The position numbers were made by a program, and so were the translations under genes. 64,000 nt of DNA from Guillardia theta CCMP2712 (lineage: Eukaryota; Cryptophyceae; Pyrenomonadales; Geminigeraceae), in the NCBI RefSeq assembly GCF_000315625.1, contig NW_005434560.1, forward strand, positions 103,026 through 167,025, in the 5' to 3' direction. Position 1 is the stretch's first letter. The number at the start of each line of letters is the position of its first letter. Positions 17,665 to 26,757 of the stretch are shown one piece after another. Under the pieces are notes generated by a model that was given only the letters and a program-made list of their open reading frames with translations, made no database searches and had not been told where the DNA came from.

Positions 17665-20600
17665 CTACCCCGTAGTAAAGCCCACGTTGTCACAGACCAT
17701 ATCTTCCGTCTCCTCGGCGTAGCCCTCCTCGAGCAGGTGCCGGTAGTGCACCTCAAGCAGCATCGTCTCCAGGCTGTCCTCGAACTCGCCGTCTTTGCAG
17801 TAAGACATACCCAGGCACACCGACGGCCTCTCCGCGGGCACGTGATACACGTAGACGAGCCCATCCTCATCGTGCGTCGGGAGGAAGATCTTGTCCCGCG
17901 GGAGGAGGCTGGCTGGAAGGATCATCCTTTGCAGCTCCCCGACGAGCACGTGGTGCAGGTTGCAGACGTAGAGCCGGGCCGTGAAGGGCTCATCGCGCTC
18001 GAGATCGTAGAGTTCCACGGTGTAGGTTCCGTCGTAGTCCAGCATCATCTCCCCGGGCGGGGCGAGGACGACGCCGAAGGAGGCGATGGACTCCCTGCCC
18101 TCCAGGCCCTCGTACTTGTCGCGGTATTGTCTCCCAGCGAACACCAGACGGCGGCAGAAGATTCGGGGGTAGGGGTAGGCGCGCAGCCGCATGAGCGCGG
18201 TGTGCATGTTCGACAGCGGGATGCGGATGACATCCTCTCTCTCCATGTGGAAGTCCTGGTTCACGTTGAAGAGGTAGATGTCGACCTGCGGTGCTCCGTC
18301 GTCTATGATCTTGCAGAGGACGTACTGCCCTTCGGGGGTCACCAGGACGTAGAGGTTGAAGGCGTCGTAATCCAGCGGCATCAAAAACTCCGGGCCCTCG
18401 GTGCGGAAGTTGTCGATCATCTGCAGGTAGTCGAAGAAGGGGATGGGGTCGTCGGTGAGCTCCATGCCCTCCCGCATCCGCTTTGCCATGCCGACCATGT
18501 TCCCGCATATTGCTGTCTCCTCCTCGAAGAAGGGCGTGATGCTGGAGGCGTTGCCCTTCATCCTTGGCTGCGCGCCATGCCACTCGATGTCGTGGATGCG
18601 AGGGAAGAGCCAGCGGTGCGGCGGCAGCGCCTCCTCGTCGGGCAGGCGGAAGCTGATCCACTTGCCGAGGTGGTCGACCTGCAGCACGGGGAGCGCGCCG
18701 CGGGGCCAGTACGCCCTGGGCACCTTCCGCGTGATGGCAAACTCCACGGCCTTGCAGGTGGTGTGCTTCTGCTGTAGCTGGTGGAGGATGTTTAGGTTCT
18801 CCGTCTGGAACAGGGGGGCGAGCAGCACCAGAGCGATCAGGTTGACCGCCAGCACGCAGGAGGTCCTCCCGACGTAGACGAGGTTGAAGATGTTGGAGTT
18901 GCGGTTGCCCTCGTCCCTCAGCGCCGAGTGCAGGCTCATCTTCTTCCATCCCGCGGGCACGAGCTCGGCAGGCACTCCGAGCGCTTGCAGCAGCTCAACG
19001 AACTTGAAGCCATCTCTCCCGAAGATGGTGTCCATGCAGGCGCGGTTCAGCCGCTTGGCGCCGAAGAGCATCTGCAGCAGCTCGGGACTCAGCATCTCCC
19101 TCCGCAGGCGGAAGCTAGAGAAGGCATTCTGCACCTCCGGCAGCCCTAAGAGCAGGCCCTGGATCGTCTTCCATATGTTCTTCCCCGCCTCTTCCCCCTC
19201 CGCGTCCTCCATCTGGCCACTGGCGAAGAATCCCGCGTCCGCGATGAAGTTGGAGCGCCCCTCCGCGCTCGTCCAGTGCTCCCTTATCCCTAGGTAGCTA
19301 TCCATCAGGCTGTCCACCTCCCTCGGCTTGGTACTGTACAAATCCTTGGTCTGCACCAGAAACTTCATGCGGTGCTGCACCCACACCCTAAGCGCCGTGA
19401 GCGCGGCAACCTCCTGCGCCGTCGCCCCGTCGATCCCCTCAATCGAGCCCGCCTCCACAAGGCGGACGAGGAGCGGGAGGGTGTAGCCCGTCGGCAGCTC
19501 CAGCTTGCGGATGCAGCAGCGCATCATGACGTACATGAACGAGTCGTAGGTCACGTTGGAGACGTAGGCGGACACCATGCAGTGCAGGGAGAGGTCGGAG
19601 AAGATCAGCTCCATGATGCTGTCTCGCACCAGGGCGTCGATGTCAGGCGTCGAGCCTCGCATTGTCTGCGCCAGCAGCTTCCGCAGCACGATGGCCTGGA
19701 TGTGCATCGGAACGGCTAGAGAGAGCATCAGCCCCTCCTGCTTCCTGACGAAGCGGTCCTCCTCGTTCACATCCGAGCTCAAGAGAGGCTCCAAAATTCT
19801 AAAAAGGACGGCATTCACCTCCTTCTGCACCATGCGGGAGACACAATTGTTCTCGTTGCAGTAAAGACGGAACCCGCTCAGCGTGAAGAGCTGTGCGATG
19901 GCGGTGCAGGCATGCTGAACCACGATGAGCAGGGCGTTCTGCCTCGACCGGGTCAGGTTCAGGTCCACCGACTCCTTGCCCCTTCCGTCGGCCCGGGCCA
20001 GCAGGTGCCCAAGGTCGTGGGCGAGGGAGAAGCGCGCGGAGGTGGTGGACACGGCGGTGACGGCGTCGCTGCCAAGCCTGGCCCGCGTGTGGTTCTCCTG
20101 CTCGCTCGTCCTCAGGGGTACGCACGTGTCCTCCGCCGCCGATTCGAAGAATCGAAGACGCGCCGCGAGCGAGAAGACGTCACCCATCTCAGTCTCCTTG
20201 CGGTTTGTGGCGATGAGCATGATCCTTGGCTCCTCCATGAGCATGAGCTTCTTGTTGTAGTTCTCCCCCGTCTTCGCCCCGCCGTCCGCGTCCGACTTCT
20301 TGGAGCACGCCTCCCTAAGGAACGTCTTGGCCTGGCCCGTGTTCTGGATGAGCGTGTGGCAGTCCTCGCTCACGAAGATCAGCTTCCCATACTCGCAAAG
20401 CGGCACCGTGTCCTCGGGGTCCACCCGCTGGTCATTCTTCAGTGCTAGGGTCAGGCCCATGCGCTTCTTCTTCCCGTCCGTGTAGTTTGCCCCGCTCACC
20501 ACCATGTCTGGGCTCCGTGTCTTGGCGAGGAGGAAGGGCGAGGATAGCATCTGCTCGAAGCACACCTGCGTGAAGTTGAAACCCGCGCTGTCGCGCTTGC

Positions 20601-22953
20601 TTCCCGCCACGCCAAGGAATCGCGTCCGGCCCTTGTCCTGGATCACCAGCTCGCTCTGGCACGCCGCGTCGACCAGCATGATTGTCGTCGCCCACGCGGG
20701 TTCCTTGGGCAGCGTGTAGGAGATTGTGTTCGTCAGCAGGATGTAGAGGAGGTTCAGGTTGCTGTTCTTAAGCCGGAAGACGCGATTGATCAGCTGTATG
20801 GTGCGCTGGAGGATCACAAGCGGCGTCTCCCACATACAGACGGAGGGGATGGCGCCCGCCTGCAGGATCTCGGTCAGCTGCGCCTCGAGCAGCTTTAGCA
20901 CGCCGTCCTTCCCTGCGTCCTCCGCTAGCACCTTCAGCGCCCGCACCAGTCCGGCCTGCACGGGGGACTCGGAGACCGACGCCTGCTCGCTGATCCGATG
21001 GATTATCAGGTTCGCCGTCGAGACCACCGAGGTATACTCCCTGCTCTTCAGCGCGATGTCGAGCATAACGGAGAACATGCGATTTGTGCTGTGGTGCTTC
21101 CCGATAGTCCGCAGGTAGGCGTCCTTGACCTCCATCCCGGGCTCATCGCGCTGCTCCTCCACGTTGGAGATCATGTAGAAGGCCCACCTCGCCTCCGGGG
21201 AGCGCAGGCTCTCCAGGTGATTGGCCGAGCAGCGCAGGTTCTGCATCTCCTCCCGGAAGGCGTTCGAAGCCGCCAGCCTCGGGTCGCAGATCACACGGAA
21301 GAGCGTCGCGAAGATGCAGTTGCGCGTCACGTCGCTGGGGGACAGGCCGTCCCTTAGCCAGTCCTCCCCCAGGTTCAGCGAGAAGGAGAACGTCGCAGGG
21401 GGGAGCGGGGCGCACACCACCTCCCCCCTCACCCCATCCTCGTTGCGCATGACGTACACACCACGGAAGAGCCCATCCACCTCCGCCACGATCTTGATCT
21501 GCTTCATCTTGGTGGTGGCCTTGCACTGGTTCATCTTCTGTTCGATGATCCCGACGTAGCGCTGCACATCCTTGTGGACGCAGCCGAGGACGACCCTGCC
21601 GAAGCCATCGGTGGCCACCGGCACGTCACTGCTGATGATCTCGAGCTCCAGGCCCACCGACCAGTTGTAGAGCATCATGCAAAGGAAGGAAGGAGCCGTA
21701 ATCCAGTGCATCATCGTCTTGATATCACTATCCGAGAGCATGTTCCCCTTGTTCAGGCACTTGACCATGCCGTCCAGGATCGACCACACCGACTTGCGCA
21801 CCCGCGGCCCCAGAGAGTTCATCGACTCGATGAAGGCACTGTACGGATCCACCCCGCTCATGCTCCGGAGCAGCACCGATTGCGCTACAAAGATCTTCTC
21901 CACGTCGGAACTGTCCCGGCATCTCACCATCCGCATCTCCACAGAGGCGTCCAGGATCCCCTTGCTGATCACGAAATTCTGGTTGTTCTCCAGGAAGTTA
22001 TCCACCACCAGCGTATAGTTCAGCGTGCTGGTGTTGTACGAGGCCGACAGCATATCCTTCATGTCGTCGGGGGAGAAGTTGTCGTCCTTCTCCATCTCTG
22101 CCAGCCGTTCGACATTCGACGCCTGTATGATCTCCTTGAGCTGGTAGTGGAGGCCCTCGATCTCCGAGCGGTTGAGCTTCACGCGCACCGAGTCCGCCTT
22201 GCTGCTCGCGTTGTCCCCCCGGTACTTCATAAGCGTCGTGTTGGTCTGCACCGTGAAGTTGGTAAGGCAGTGGCTCTTCCCGCCCTCGCTGATGTTGTGC
22301 GCCACACGGATCACGTCCAGGAGCCCGGGGTGCAGGTCCACCCCCTCCGTAATCACGGTGAACATCATGCTCGGCCCATCCGTCTCGAAGTGAAGCTGGT
22401 GAAATCGGTTCAGCTTGTCGTAGCACGCGAGGGGCTTTGCACAGCTTCCACCGATGGTGAAATCAGAGGTGAACTTGTTCCCCCACAGGCAGCTCCCAAA
22501 CTCGTTGTTCTGAAGACGGGATATATCCTCGATCACGCTCAGGAACTCGATCCTGTCCCACTGGAACGGTGGGATGTCGAAGAAGCACTCCTCCACCGTC
22601 TCTTGAGTGAAGCCCTTCGGTAGCTGGTTTTCGTTGCAGACAAACTGATTCGTCTGGATGTGCAGGGCGCTGAGCTTGCTGACCTGGATTTCCCTCTCCT
22701 CTTCAACCGTGAGCTCGGGCACCTTCGTCGAATGCACCCCGTCGTCCAGGTCTGCCTTTCTCTTCGTCCCCCTGTTGCTGCTCAAAATTTTGTGATTGGG
22801 TCTCACTGGGATCGGGGCCATGGAAGCCAACCTCAGTGCCGCGCTGCTTATACTCACCCCAGTGCTCGAAGCGGCATCGTCTTCGGGAACCGAGCTCTGC
22901 GACAGCAGGGCAGCATCCCCCATGCCCTCGCGTGGCGCTGCGACGGCTAACAT
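17665..22953 (-). CDS. 1762-aa protein with SF3-helicase-like ATPase stretch
   Basis: The longest soluble minus-strand protein but one. Around residues 850-920 (nt 20200-20400) it has a Walker-B-like strand 'KLIFVSED', then a Lys-rich loop, then 'IMLIATN' with a following Arg-rich 'LAARLRFF', in the order and spacing of Walker B, motif C (sensor Asn) and the Arg finger of superfamily 3/D5-type helicases. A canonical GxxxxGK(S/T) was not found upstream, so the ATPase may be degenerate or misread. The N-terminus is disordered with a basic KRK sequence that could serve nuclear import. The best guess is a replicative helicase or helicase-primase component, with moderate to low certainty. Confidence 0.6.
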   Translation of the reverse strand: MLAVAAPREGMGDAALLSQSSVPEDDAASSTGVSISSAALRLASMAPIPVRPNHKILSSNRGTKRKADLDDGVHSTKVPELTVEEEREIQVSKLSALHIQTNQFVCNENQLPKGFTQETVEECFFDIPPFQWDRIEFLSVIEDISRLQNNEFGSCLWGNKFTSDFTIGGSCAKPLACYDKLNRFHQLHFETDGPSMMFTVITEGVDLHPGLLDVIRVAHNISEGGKSHCLTNFTVQTNTTLMKYRGDNASSKADSVRVKLNRSEIEGLHYQLKEIIQASNVERLAEMEKDDNFSPDDMKDMLSASYNTSTLNYTLVVDNFLENNQNFVISKGILDASVEMRMVRCRDSSDVEKIFVAQSVLLRSMSGVDPYSAFIESMNSLGPRVRKSVWSILDGMVKCLNKGNMLSDSDIKTMMHWITAPSFLCMMLYNWSVGLELEIISSDVPVATDGFGRVVLGCVHKDVQRYVGIIEQKMNQCKATTKMKQIKIVAEVDGLFRGVYVMRNEDGVRGEVVCAPLPPATFSFSLNLGEDWLRDGLSPSDVTRNCIFATLFRVICDPRLAASNAFREEMQNLRCSANHLESLRSPEARWAFYMISNVEEQRDEPGMEVKDAYLRTIGKHHSTNRMFSVMLDIALKSREYTSVVSTANLIIHRISEQASVSESPVQAGLVRALKVLAEDAGKDGVLKLLEAQLTEILQAGAIPSVCMWETPLVILQRTIQLINRVFRLKNSNLNLLYILLTNTISYTLPKEPAWATTIMLVDAACQSELVIQDKGRTRFLGVAGSKRDSAGFNFTQVCFEQMLSSPFLLAKTRSPDMVVSGANYTDGKKKRMGLTLALKNDQRVDPEDTVPLCEYGKLIFVSEDCHTLIQNTGQAKTFLREACSKKSDADGGAKTGENYNKKLMLMEEPRIMLIATNRKETEMGDVFSLAARLRFFESAAEDTCVPLRTSEQENHTRARLGSDAVTAVSTTSARFSLAHDLGHLLARADGRGKESVDLNLTRSRQNALLIVVQHACTAIAQLFTLSGFRLYCNENNCVSRMVQKEVNAVLFRILEPLLSSDVNEEDRFVRKQEGLMLSLAVPMHIQAIVLRKLLAQTMRGSTPDIDALVRDSIMELIFSDLSLHCMVSAYVSNVTYDSFMYVMMRCCIRKLELPTGYTLPLLVRLVEAGSIEGIDGATAQEVAALTALRVWVQHRMKFLVQTKDLYSTKPREVDSLMDSYLGIREHWTSAEGRSNFIADAGFFASGQMEDAEGEEAGKNIWKTIQGLLLGLPEVQNAFSSFRLRREMLSPELLQMLFGAKRLNRACMDTIFGRDGFKFVELLQALGVPAELVPAGWKKMSLHSALRDEGNRNSNIFNLVYVGRTSCVLAVNLIALVLLAPLFQTENLNILHQLQQKHTTCKAVEFAITRKVPRAYWPRGALPVLQVDHLGKWISFRLPDEEALPPHRWLFPRIHDIEWHGAQPRMKGNASSITPFFEEETAICGNMVGMAKRMREGMELTDDPIPFFDYLQMIDNFRTEGPEFLMPLDYDAFNLYVLVTPEGQYVLCKIIDDGAPQVDIYLFNVNQDFHMEREDVIRIPLSNMHTALMRLRAYPYPRIFCRRLVFAGRQYRDKYEGLEGRESIASFGVVLAPPGEMMLDYDGTYTVELYDLERDEPFTARLYVCNLHHVLVGELQRMILPASLLPRDKIFLPTHDEDGLVYVYHVPAERPSVCLGMSYCKDGEFEDSLETMLLEVHYRHLLEEGYAEETEDMVCDNVGFTTG

Positions 22954-23137
22954 GCCCGGATTACCGATTCGGGCGGGAAATAGGCACCGACGGGCCGTAA
23001 GCTCAAATCCAAAAAAAAGTATAAAAAAACGTTATGGGTCGCAACTATTTTTTTTGTAGCCGGATTGGAAGGTCGATCGCATCCGGAGTATTTACCCTCC
23101 CACGCCAATATACAAAGGAAAAAAAGAGCACGAGGAA
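22954..23137. promoter_or_regulatory. Divergent AT-rich intergenic region
   Basis: It separates the large minus-strand gene from the plus-strand gene at 23138. It holds poly-A/poly-T runs, AGTATAAAAAAA at 23017-23028 and an ATATACAAAGG element near 23108, about 30 bases before the plus-strand ATG. Confidence 0.4.
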
Positions 23138-23542
23138 ATGCACCTCACGCACACAGACAACCAGCAGAGGGTGGACCTTTGGAGGGGCGGGAGGGTGACG
23201 GACATTGAGATCTTCCTCGCAGCCAAGCCCTACCTGAACCGGAGGCTCGCGATTCACTATGGCGACGGGCAGTATGTGAGAGTTTTCGACGAGCCCGAGC
23301 TGAGCATAGTGAGCCGCATGCTCGCGGCCTACTACAACTTCGAGAGCGACCGGGTCGAAGATCCGCTTTCCGACCCCTTCTACAAATCGAGCCTGTGGAA
23401 CACATGCGTCTTTGCTCAGGAGCCTGATGGCTCTATCATGCCAGTCGATGGCTCTAGGAAGAAGAACAGACAAGAGGAGGATGACCCAGGTGAGTCACAG
23501 GGGTGTATTTATTCCGAATGCGACGAACACACATCGAAATAA
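23138..23542 (+). CDS. Hypothetical protein, 134 aa
   Basis: A soluble protein with an ordered first 100 residues and an acidic, polar tail. Its stop codon shares one base with the ATG of the next gene (TAATG arrangement). No recognised domain. Confidence 0.6.
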   Translation: MHLTHTDNQQRVDLWRGGRVTDIEIFLAAKPYLNRRLAIHYGDGQYVRVFDEPELSIVSRMLAAYYNFESDRVEDPLSDPFYKSSLWNTCVFAQEPDGSIMPVDGSRKKNRQEEDDPGESQGCIYSECDEHTSK

Positions 23543-23892
23543 TGGAGACGAGTATGGAGGCAGAGAGAGAGAGCGCGACAGACCTGGTGAGGGGAAAATT
23601 ACACGATATCATGCTCCCCGCAGCCCCGCTCAAGACGACGCAGCTGCGCGAGAAGCTCATGGACCTCAACACAGACACCTCCAAGCGCGAGAAGCTCATG
23701 GACCTCAACACAGACACCTCCAAGATATGCCTAGAGTACCTCGATTCTTGCCAGAACGTCCGCATGATCGATCTCATGACCATATGCCACATCCTGAATA
23801 GGGAGCAGCTCTACATCCTCGAGGACGAAGAGTCCATCGTCGAGGAAGACTTCCTGCGGTCGCTGGAGAGCATCGTGTCCATCGCAGACTGA
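23542..23892 (+). CDS. Hypothetical acidic protein with 13-residue duplication, 116 aa
   Basis: The start at 23542 overlaps the previous stop and lies ~30 bases after a GTGTATTTATT element (23503-23513). An in-frame ATG at 23518 also exists. Residues 'REKLMDLNTDTSK' occur twice in tandem, encoded by two identical 39-base copies (23647-23685 and 23686-23724). The C-terminus is Glu/Asp-rich. It is predicted helical; function unknown. Confidence 0.6.
   Translation: METSMEAERESATDLVRGKLHDIMLPAAPLKTTQLREKLMDLNTDTSKREKLMDLNTDTSKICLEYLDSCQNVRMIDLMTICHILNREQLYILEDEESIVEEDFLRSLESIVSIAD
23647..23724 (+). repeat. Tandem duplication, 2 x 39 bases
   Basis: Two copies in frame with identical sequence, which indicates a recent duplication. 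Confidence 0.85.
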
Positions 23893-23906
23893 CCAGATAA
23901 GCGCCC

Positions 23907-25136
23907 CTAAACGCTGAACACCGCCGACTGGGCGATCAGGATGATGGCCAGTGCTGCCTTGGAAGTCGTACTCAGGAGGTTGTAGACGTACTCCCGCAGG
24001 TAACCGTCGATCTTTGTCTCCTCCTTCTGGATGAAGTGGAAGTAGATCTGCGCCGCGGCGAAGGTGAAGAAAAGAACCAACTCGATAATATAGATAAGAA
24101 TTGGATAGACTGTGTAGCTGCTGAGGTTTTTGTCATTGAGACAGTCGAAGATCCTCATGTAGTCTCCAAAGAGGTTGTTCCCGATGTAGAACCATATCAT
24201 CACAAATAAGTACATCCCAAATAAGAAAGCCAATCCTTTCATGTAGTTCGTTATCTTCTTGAGGTCCTTTGGCTCCACACCCGGCATGCCCCATGCAGCA
24301 TTCATCTCGACCCCGATCGTCCTGTAAGCCGGACTGACCACCGACCCCTTCTGCCACGGCATGTTGAAACGCACGGGGACGATGACCGCGCTCGTGCGGT
24401 CGGAGCCCCACGCTCCCCTGAAAGCCATCTCACTCCTCTCCATGTTACTATATTCTCCAGTATCGACCTTCTCATCCGGAACGCTTTGTGCCTCCCTGAA
24501 GAGACACTCCTTCGATGCCACGTAGTCCGCCGCCTCGACGACGTACCCCAGGAAGCACATCACCGACTGCGCCAGGGACACAAAGATCAGCACCCACACG
24601 TCCGTCGTCCCCGTGTAGAGGCAGATCACGACGATCATCGAGGAGGACGAGAGCGCGTACTCGATCCAGCGGTCGTAGCGGGGCAGGCCCTTCCGAAGCG
24701 GGTCAATGAATGCACCCATCATTATCGCCCTGTCGAGGTGTGCCAAGATTGTGACGACGACGAAGAAGAGGATAAAGAAGCTGACGGGGAAGAAGGATGT
24801 CTCCACCACCCTGGGTTGGTACATCCAGGGGTTGGAAGAGCCCCACCGCACCTCGTAAGGAGGCGGAGTATTGACACCACAGCGGTCTAAATCAGGATGG
24901 CTCCCCGCCTGCGGCACCGTGATCAGGCTGGCATTCCACAGGAGCGGCACCGTGCGCGTCGTCGGGGGTGTGCGGATTCGATTCATCGCCAGAAGGACGA
25001 TGAAAGCGATTAGAAGGAGTCCATGAATGAACGCATTGAACAGATTGCGGTTTCTGGAGTACCGCAACCTATCCTCTTCTTTTACCCCTGCGCCCTCGAA
25101 AGCAAAGATCATCTTCAAATCATTCCCCAACCCCAT
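23907..25136 (-). CDS. Heliorhodopsin
   Basis: A seven-helix membrane protein of 409 residues (419 if the ATG at 25166 is used; the TATA box at 25182-25193 favours 25136). The third helix carries 'RWIEYALSSSSMIVV', the signature of heliorhodopsins with the Glu counterion, and is followed by a membrane segment ending 'LGYVVE'. Helix 7 has 'STTSKAALA' with the retinal-binding Lys at nt 23958-23960. Heliorhodopsins are light-sensing retinal proteins with the N-terminus inside; they occur in algae, bacteria, haptophyte viruses and mirusviruses. The gene has longer loops than usual between helices 1-2 and 4-5. Its role here is not known; light sensing or ion transport in the infected cell is the usual proposal. 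Confidence 0.85.
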   Translation of the reverse strand: MGLGNDLKMIFAFEGAGVKEEDRLRYSRNRNLFNAFIHGLLLIAFIVLLAMNRIRTPPTTRTVPLLWNASLITVPQAGSHPDLDRCGVNTPPPYEVRWGSSNPWMYQPRVVETSFFPVSFFILFFVVVTILAHLDRAIMMGAFIDPLRKGLPRYDRWIEYALSSSSMIVVICLYTGTTDVWVLIFVSLAQSVMCFLGYVVEAADYVASKECLFREAQSVPDEKVDTGEYSNMERSEMAFRGAWGSDRTSAVIVPVRFNMPWQKGSVVSPAYRTIGVEMNAAWGMPGVEPKDLKKITNYMKGLAFLFGMYLFVMIWFYIGNNLFGDYMRIFDCLNDKNLSSYTVYPILIYIIELVLFFTFAAAQIYFHFIQKEETKIDGYLREYVYNLLSTTSKAALAIILIAQSAVFSV

Positions 25137-25181
25137 GTGGTCACCTGCGATCCCTTCCTTCCCCACACTTACCCAAGCCCG

Positions 25182-25193
25182 CGTTTTATATGA
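25182..25193 (-). promoter_or_regulatory. TATA box
   Basis: CATATAAAACGC on the minus strand, 46 bases before the chosen heliorhodopsin start. Confidence 0.5.
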
Positions 25194-25217
25194 AGTGAGT
25201 AACTCACAATACCCTCC

Positions 25218-26681
25218 TCAGTCAATCTTGAGCCCCGCGCTGAAGTCCACCGTTGGGAGCACCGCGTTAATCGGCTGGGAGAAGGCGAAATGCTGGTTGC
25301 CGCTCTGGTGCCCCTGCTGCTCCAGTCGTCTCCTCCGGAAGTCGTCGAACTCCGACCCAGTAGGGTCGTAGTTGAAGACCGAGCCCACCATCATGATGAA
25401 CTGGAGGGTAAGCACACTGCTGAGGAAGTAGAGGTGAGGGTACGTGTTGACGTGGCCGGAAACCCCCGGAGCGAAGAGCCTCTCCCTGTGGCCGAGCGCC
25501 GCGTCCTGGTCCCTGAACAAGAAGAGCAGCAGCGCGGTCATCTGGAGGGCGAGGTTCATTAGGATGTAAATCGGCACTGTCATCGGGTATTTCGTCAGCG
25601 GGAAGTGCTGGTACCCATAGTCACCCAGGGCCTGAAGCAAGAAGCAGACCACCAGGGACCCGTTCATGATCCCGAACACGAGATAGAATTGGTTCCAGAT
25701 CCCATAGCGGTCACCCGTTTCGGCCATCCAGGGCGTTGACCTCACGTCACACACCACCGTGCCGTGATTGGCCGCCATCTGCAGCAGCAGTGTCATCGCC
25801 GTGAGGTGGAAAGTGAAGCTCGTGTGGACGAAGACGCGGTTGCCCCTCGCCCTCATGGTCGTCGCGGCGGAGAGGAAAAAGTAGAGCAGCACGATGATGG
25901 TCAGCAGCACCGTCCAGAGTACAAAATAAAGGTCCTGCCACGGAAACATGACCGGGAACAGCAGCTTGGCCAGCTGCTCGTTCACCGAGAGCGTATCTCT
26001 CGCCCCTATGACCAGAGAGCCGTAGAAGATCCATATGACGGTCACCGCCAACACCGCCGTCAGCGCCCCGTTGACGACGGACTGGAAGCGGTGGTCTGTG
26101 ATCTTCATCTTGTTTTCGACGAATGTGGCCAGCACCATGCCTACCACCATCAGCGCCGTGGCCAACGCGACCGAGCCCAGCGCCCAGAACGTCAGCGTGG
26201 GCACCGAGCCCGTGGGGTTGCTGGTGAAGCCACCCAGGGCAGTAAAGGTGGCATATGTGAAGAGCACCAAGACAGAGATCTCCACCACCCATACAAAGAT
26301 CCGAGAGGGGGCGAAGGTGCGGTTGACCTTGTCCAGCGCCTCATCTAGTTTCATCTCCTCTTTCTCCATACCCAGCTCGTCATCCATGGAAGGATCATTG
26401 ATGGGGGCATTCATGGGAGCATTCAAAGGAGTGTTCAAAGGAGTATTCATGGAGGTCATAAGAACCCTGTCCCGAGGGCGCCGGATCCTTGGAAACAGCG
26501 CACCGAGGTTGGACTTCATGGGATCTTCGGACAGGGTCGTTTCCGGCTGGGGCGGGGTGTTCCGTTTTCGGGTGTACTGTAAGGGAATGCGTAGCACGCC
26601 AGGTGACGTCGGGTGCGACCTTCGGCGGAGGACCAGTTTCCCGGGCACCACCTCCTCGCGCGGGAGCCCACCACCCTGCAT
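25218..26681 (-). CDS. Eight-helix membrane protein beside heliorhodopsin, 487 aa
   Basis: The N-terminal ~125 residues are cytosolic-like, basic, then contain a degenerate 'NTPLN/NAPMN' repeat. Eight hydrophobic segments follow (nt 25390-26290) with a short polar C-tail. It is encoded directly upstream of the heliorhodopsin on the same strand. There is no retinal Lys motif in the last helix, so it is not obviously a second rhodopsin. It could be a transporter or an envelope protein partnered with it. The first ATG after the TATTAAAA box gives a short out-of-frame ORF (26516-26687), so initiation at 26681 would require leaky scanning, or the true start may be the Met at nt ~26519. Confidence 0.7.
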   Translation of the reverse strand: MQGGGLPREEVVPGKLVLRRRSHPTSPGVLRIPLQYTRKRNTPPQPETTLSEDPMKSNLGALFPRIRRPRDRVLMTSMNTPLNTPLNAPMNAPINDPSMDDELGMEKEEMKLDEALDKVNRTFAPSRIFVWVVEISVLVLFTYATFTALGGFTSNPTGSVPTLTFWALGSVALATALMVVGMVLATFVENKMKITDHRFQSVVNGALTAVLAVTVIWIFYGSLVIGARDTLSVNEQLAKLLFPVMFPWQDLYFVLWTVLLTIIVLLYFFLSAATTMRARGNRVFVHTSFTFHLTAMTLLLQMAANHGTVVCDVRSTPWMAETGDRYGIWNQFYLVFGIMNGSLVVCFLLQALGDYGYQHFPLTKYPMTVPIYILMNLALQMTALLLFLFRDQDAALGHRERLFAPGVSGHVNTYPHLYFLSSVLTLQFIMMVGSVFNYDPTGSEFDDFRRRRLEQQGHQSGNQHFAFSQPINAVLPTVDFSAGLKID

Positions 26682-26757
26682 TTCATGTCTACACTTACTT
26701 TACTAATTTTAATAGGCACACACCCACGTTAGCAACACACAAGTTACACAAATCAAA

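Noticed and set aside
17737-18777. 346-codon plus-strand ORF opposite the 1762-aa gene
   Set aside because: Shadow of the large minus-strand gene, with no promoter or motif.
21574-22623. 349-codon plus-strand ORF
   Set aside because: His/Arg/Val-rich antisense shadow of the same gene.
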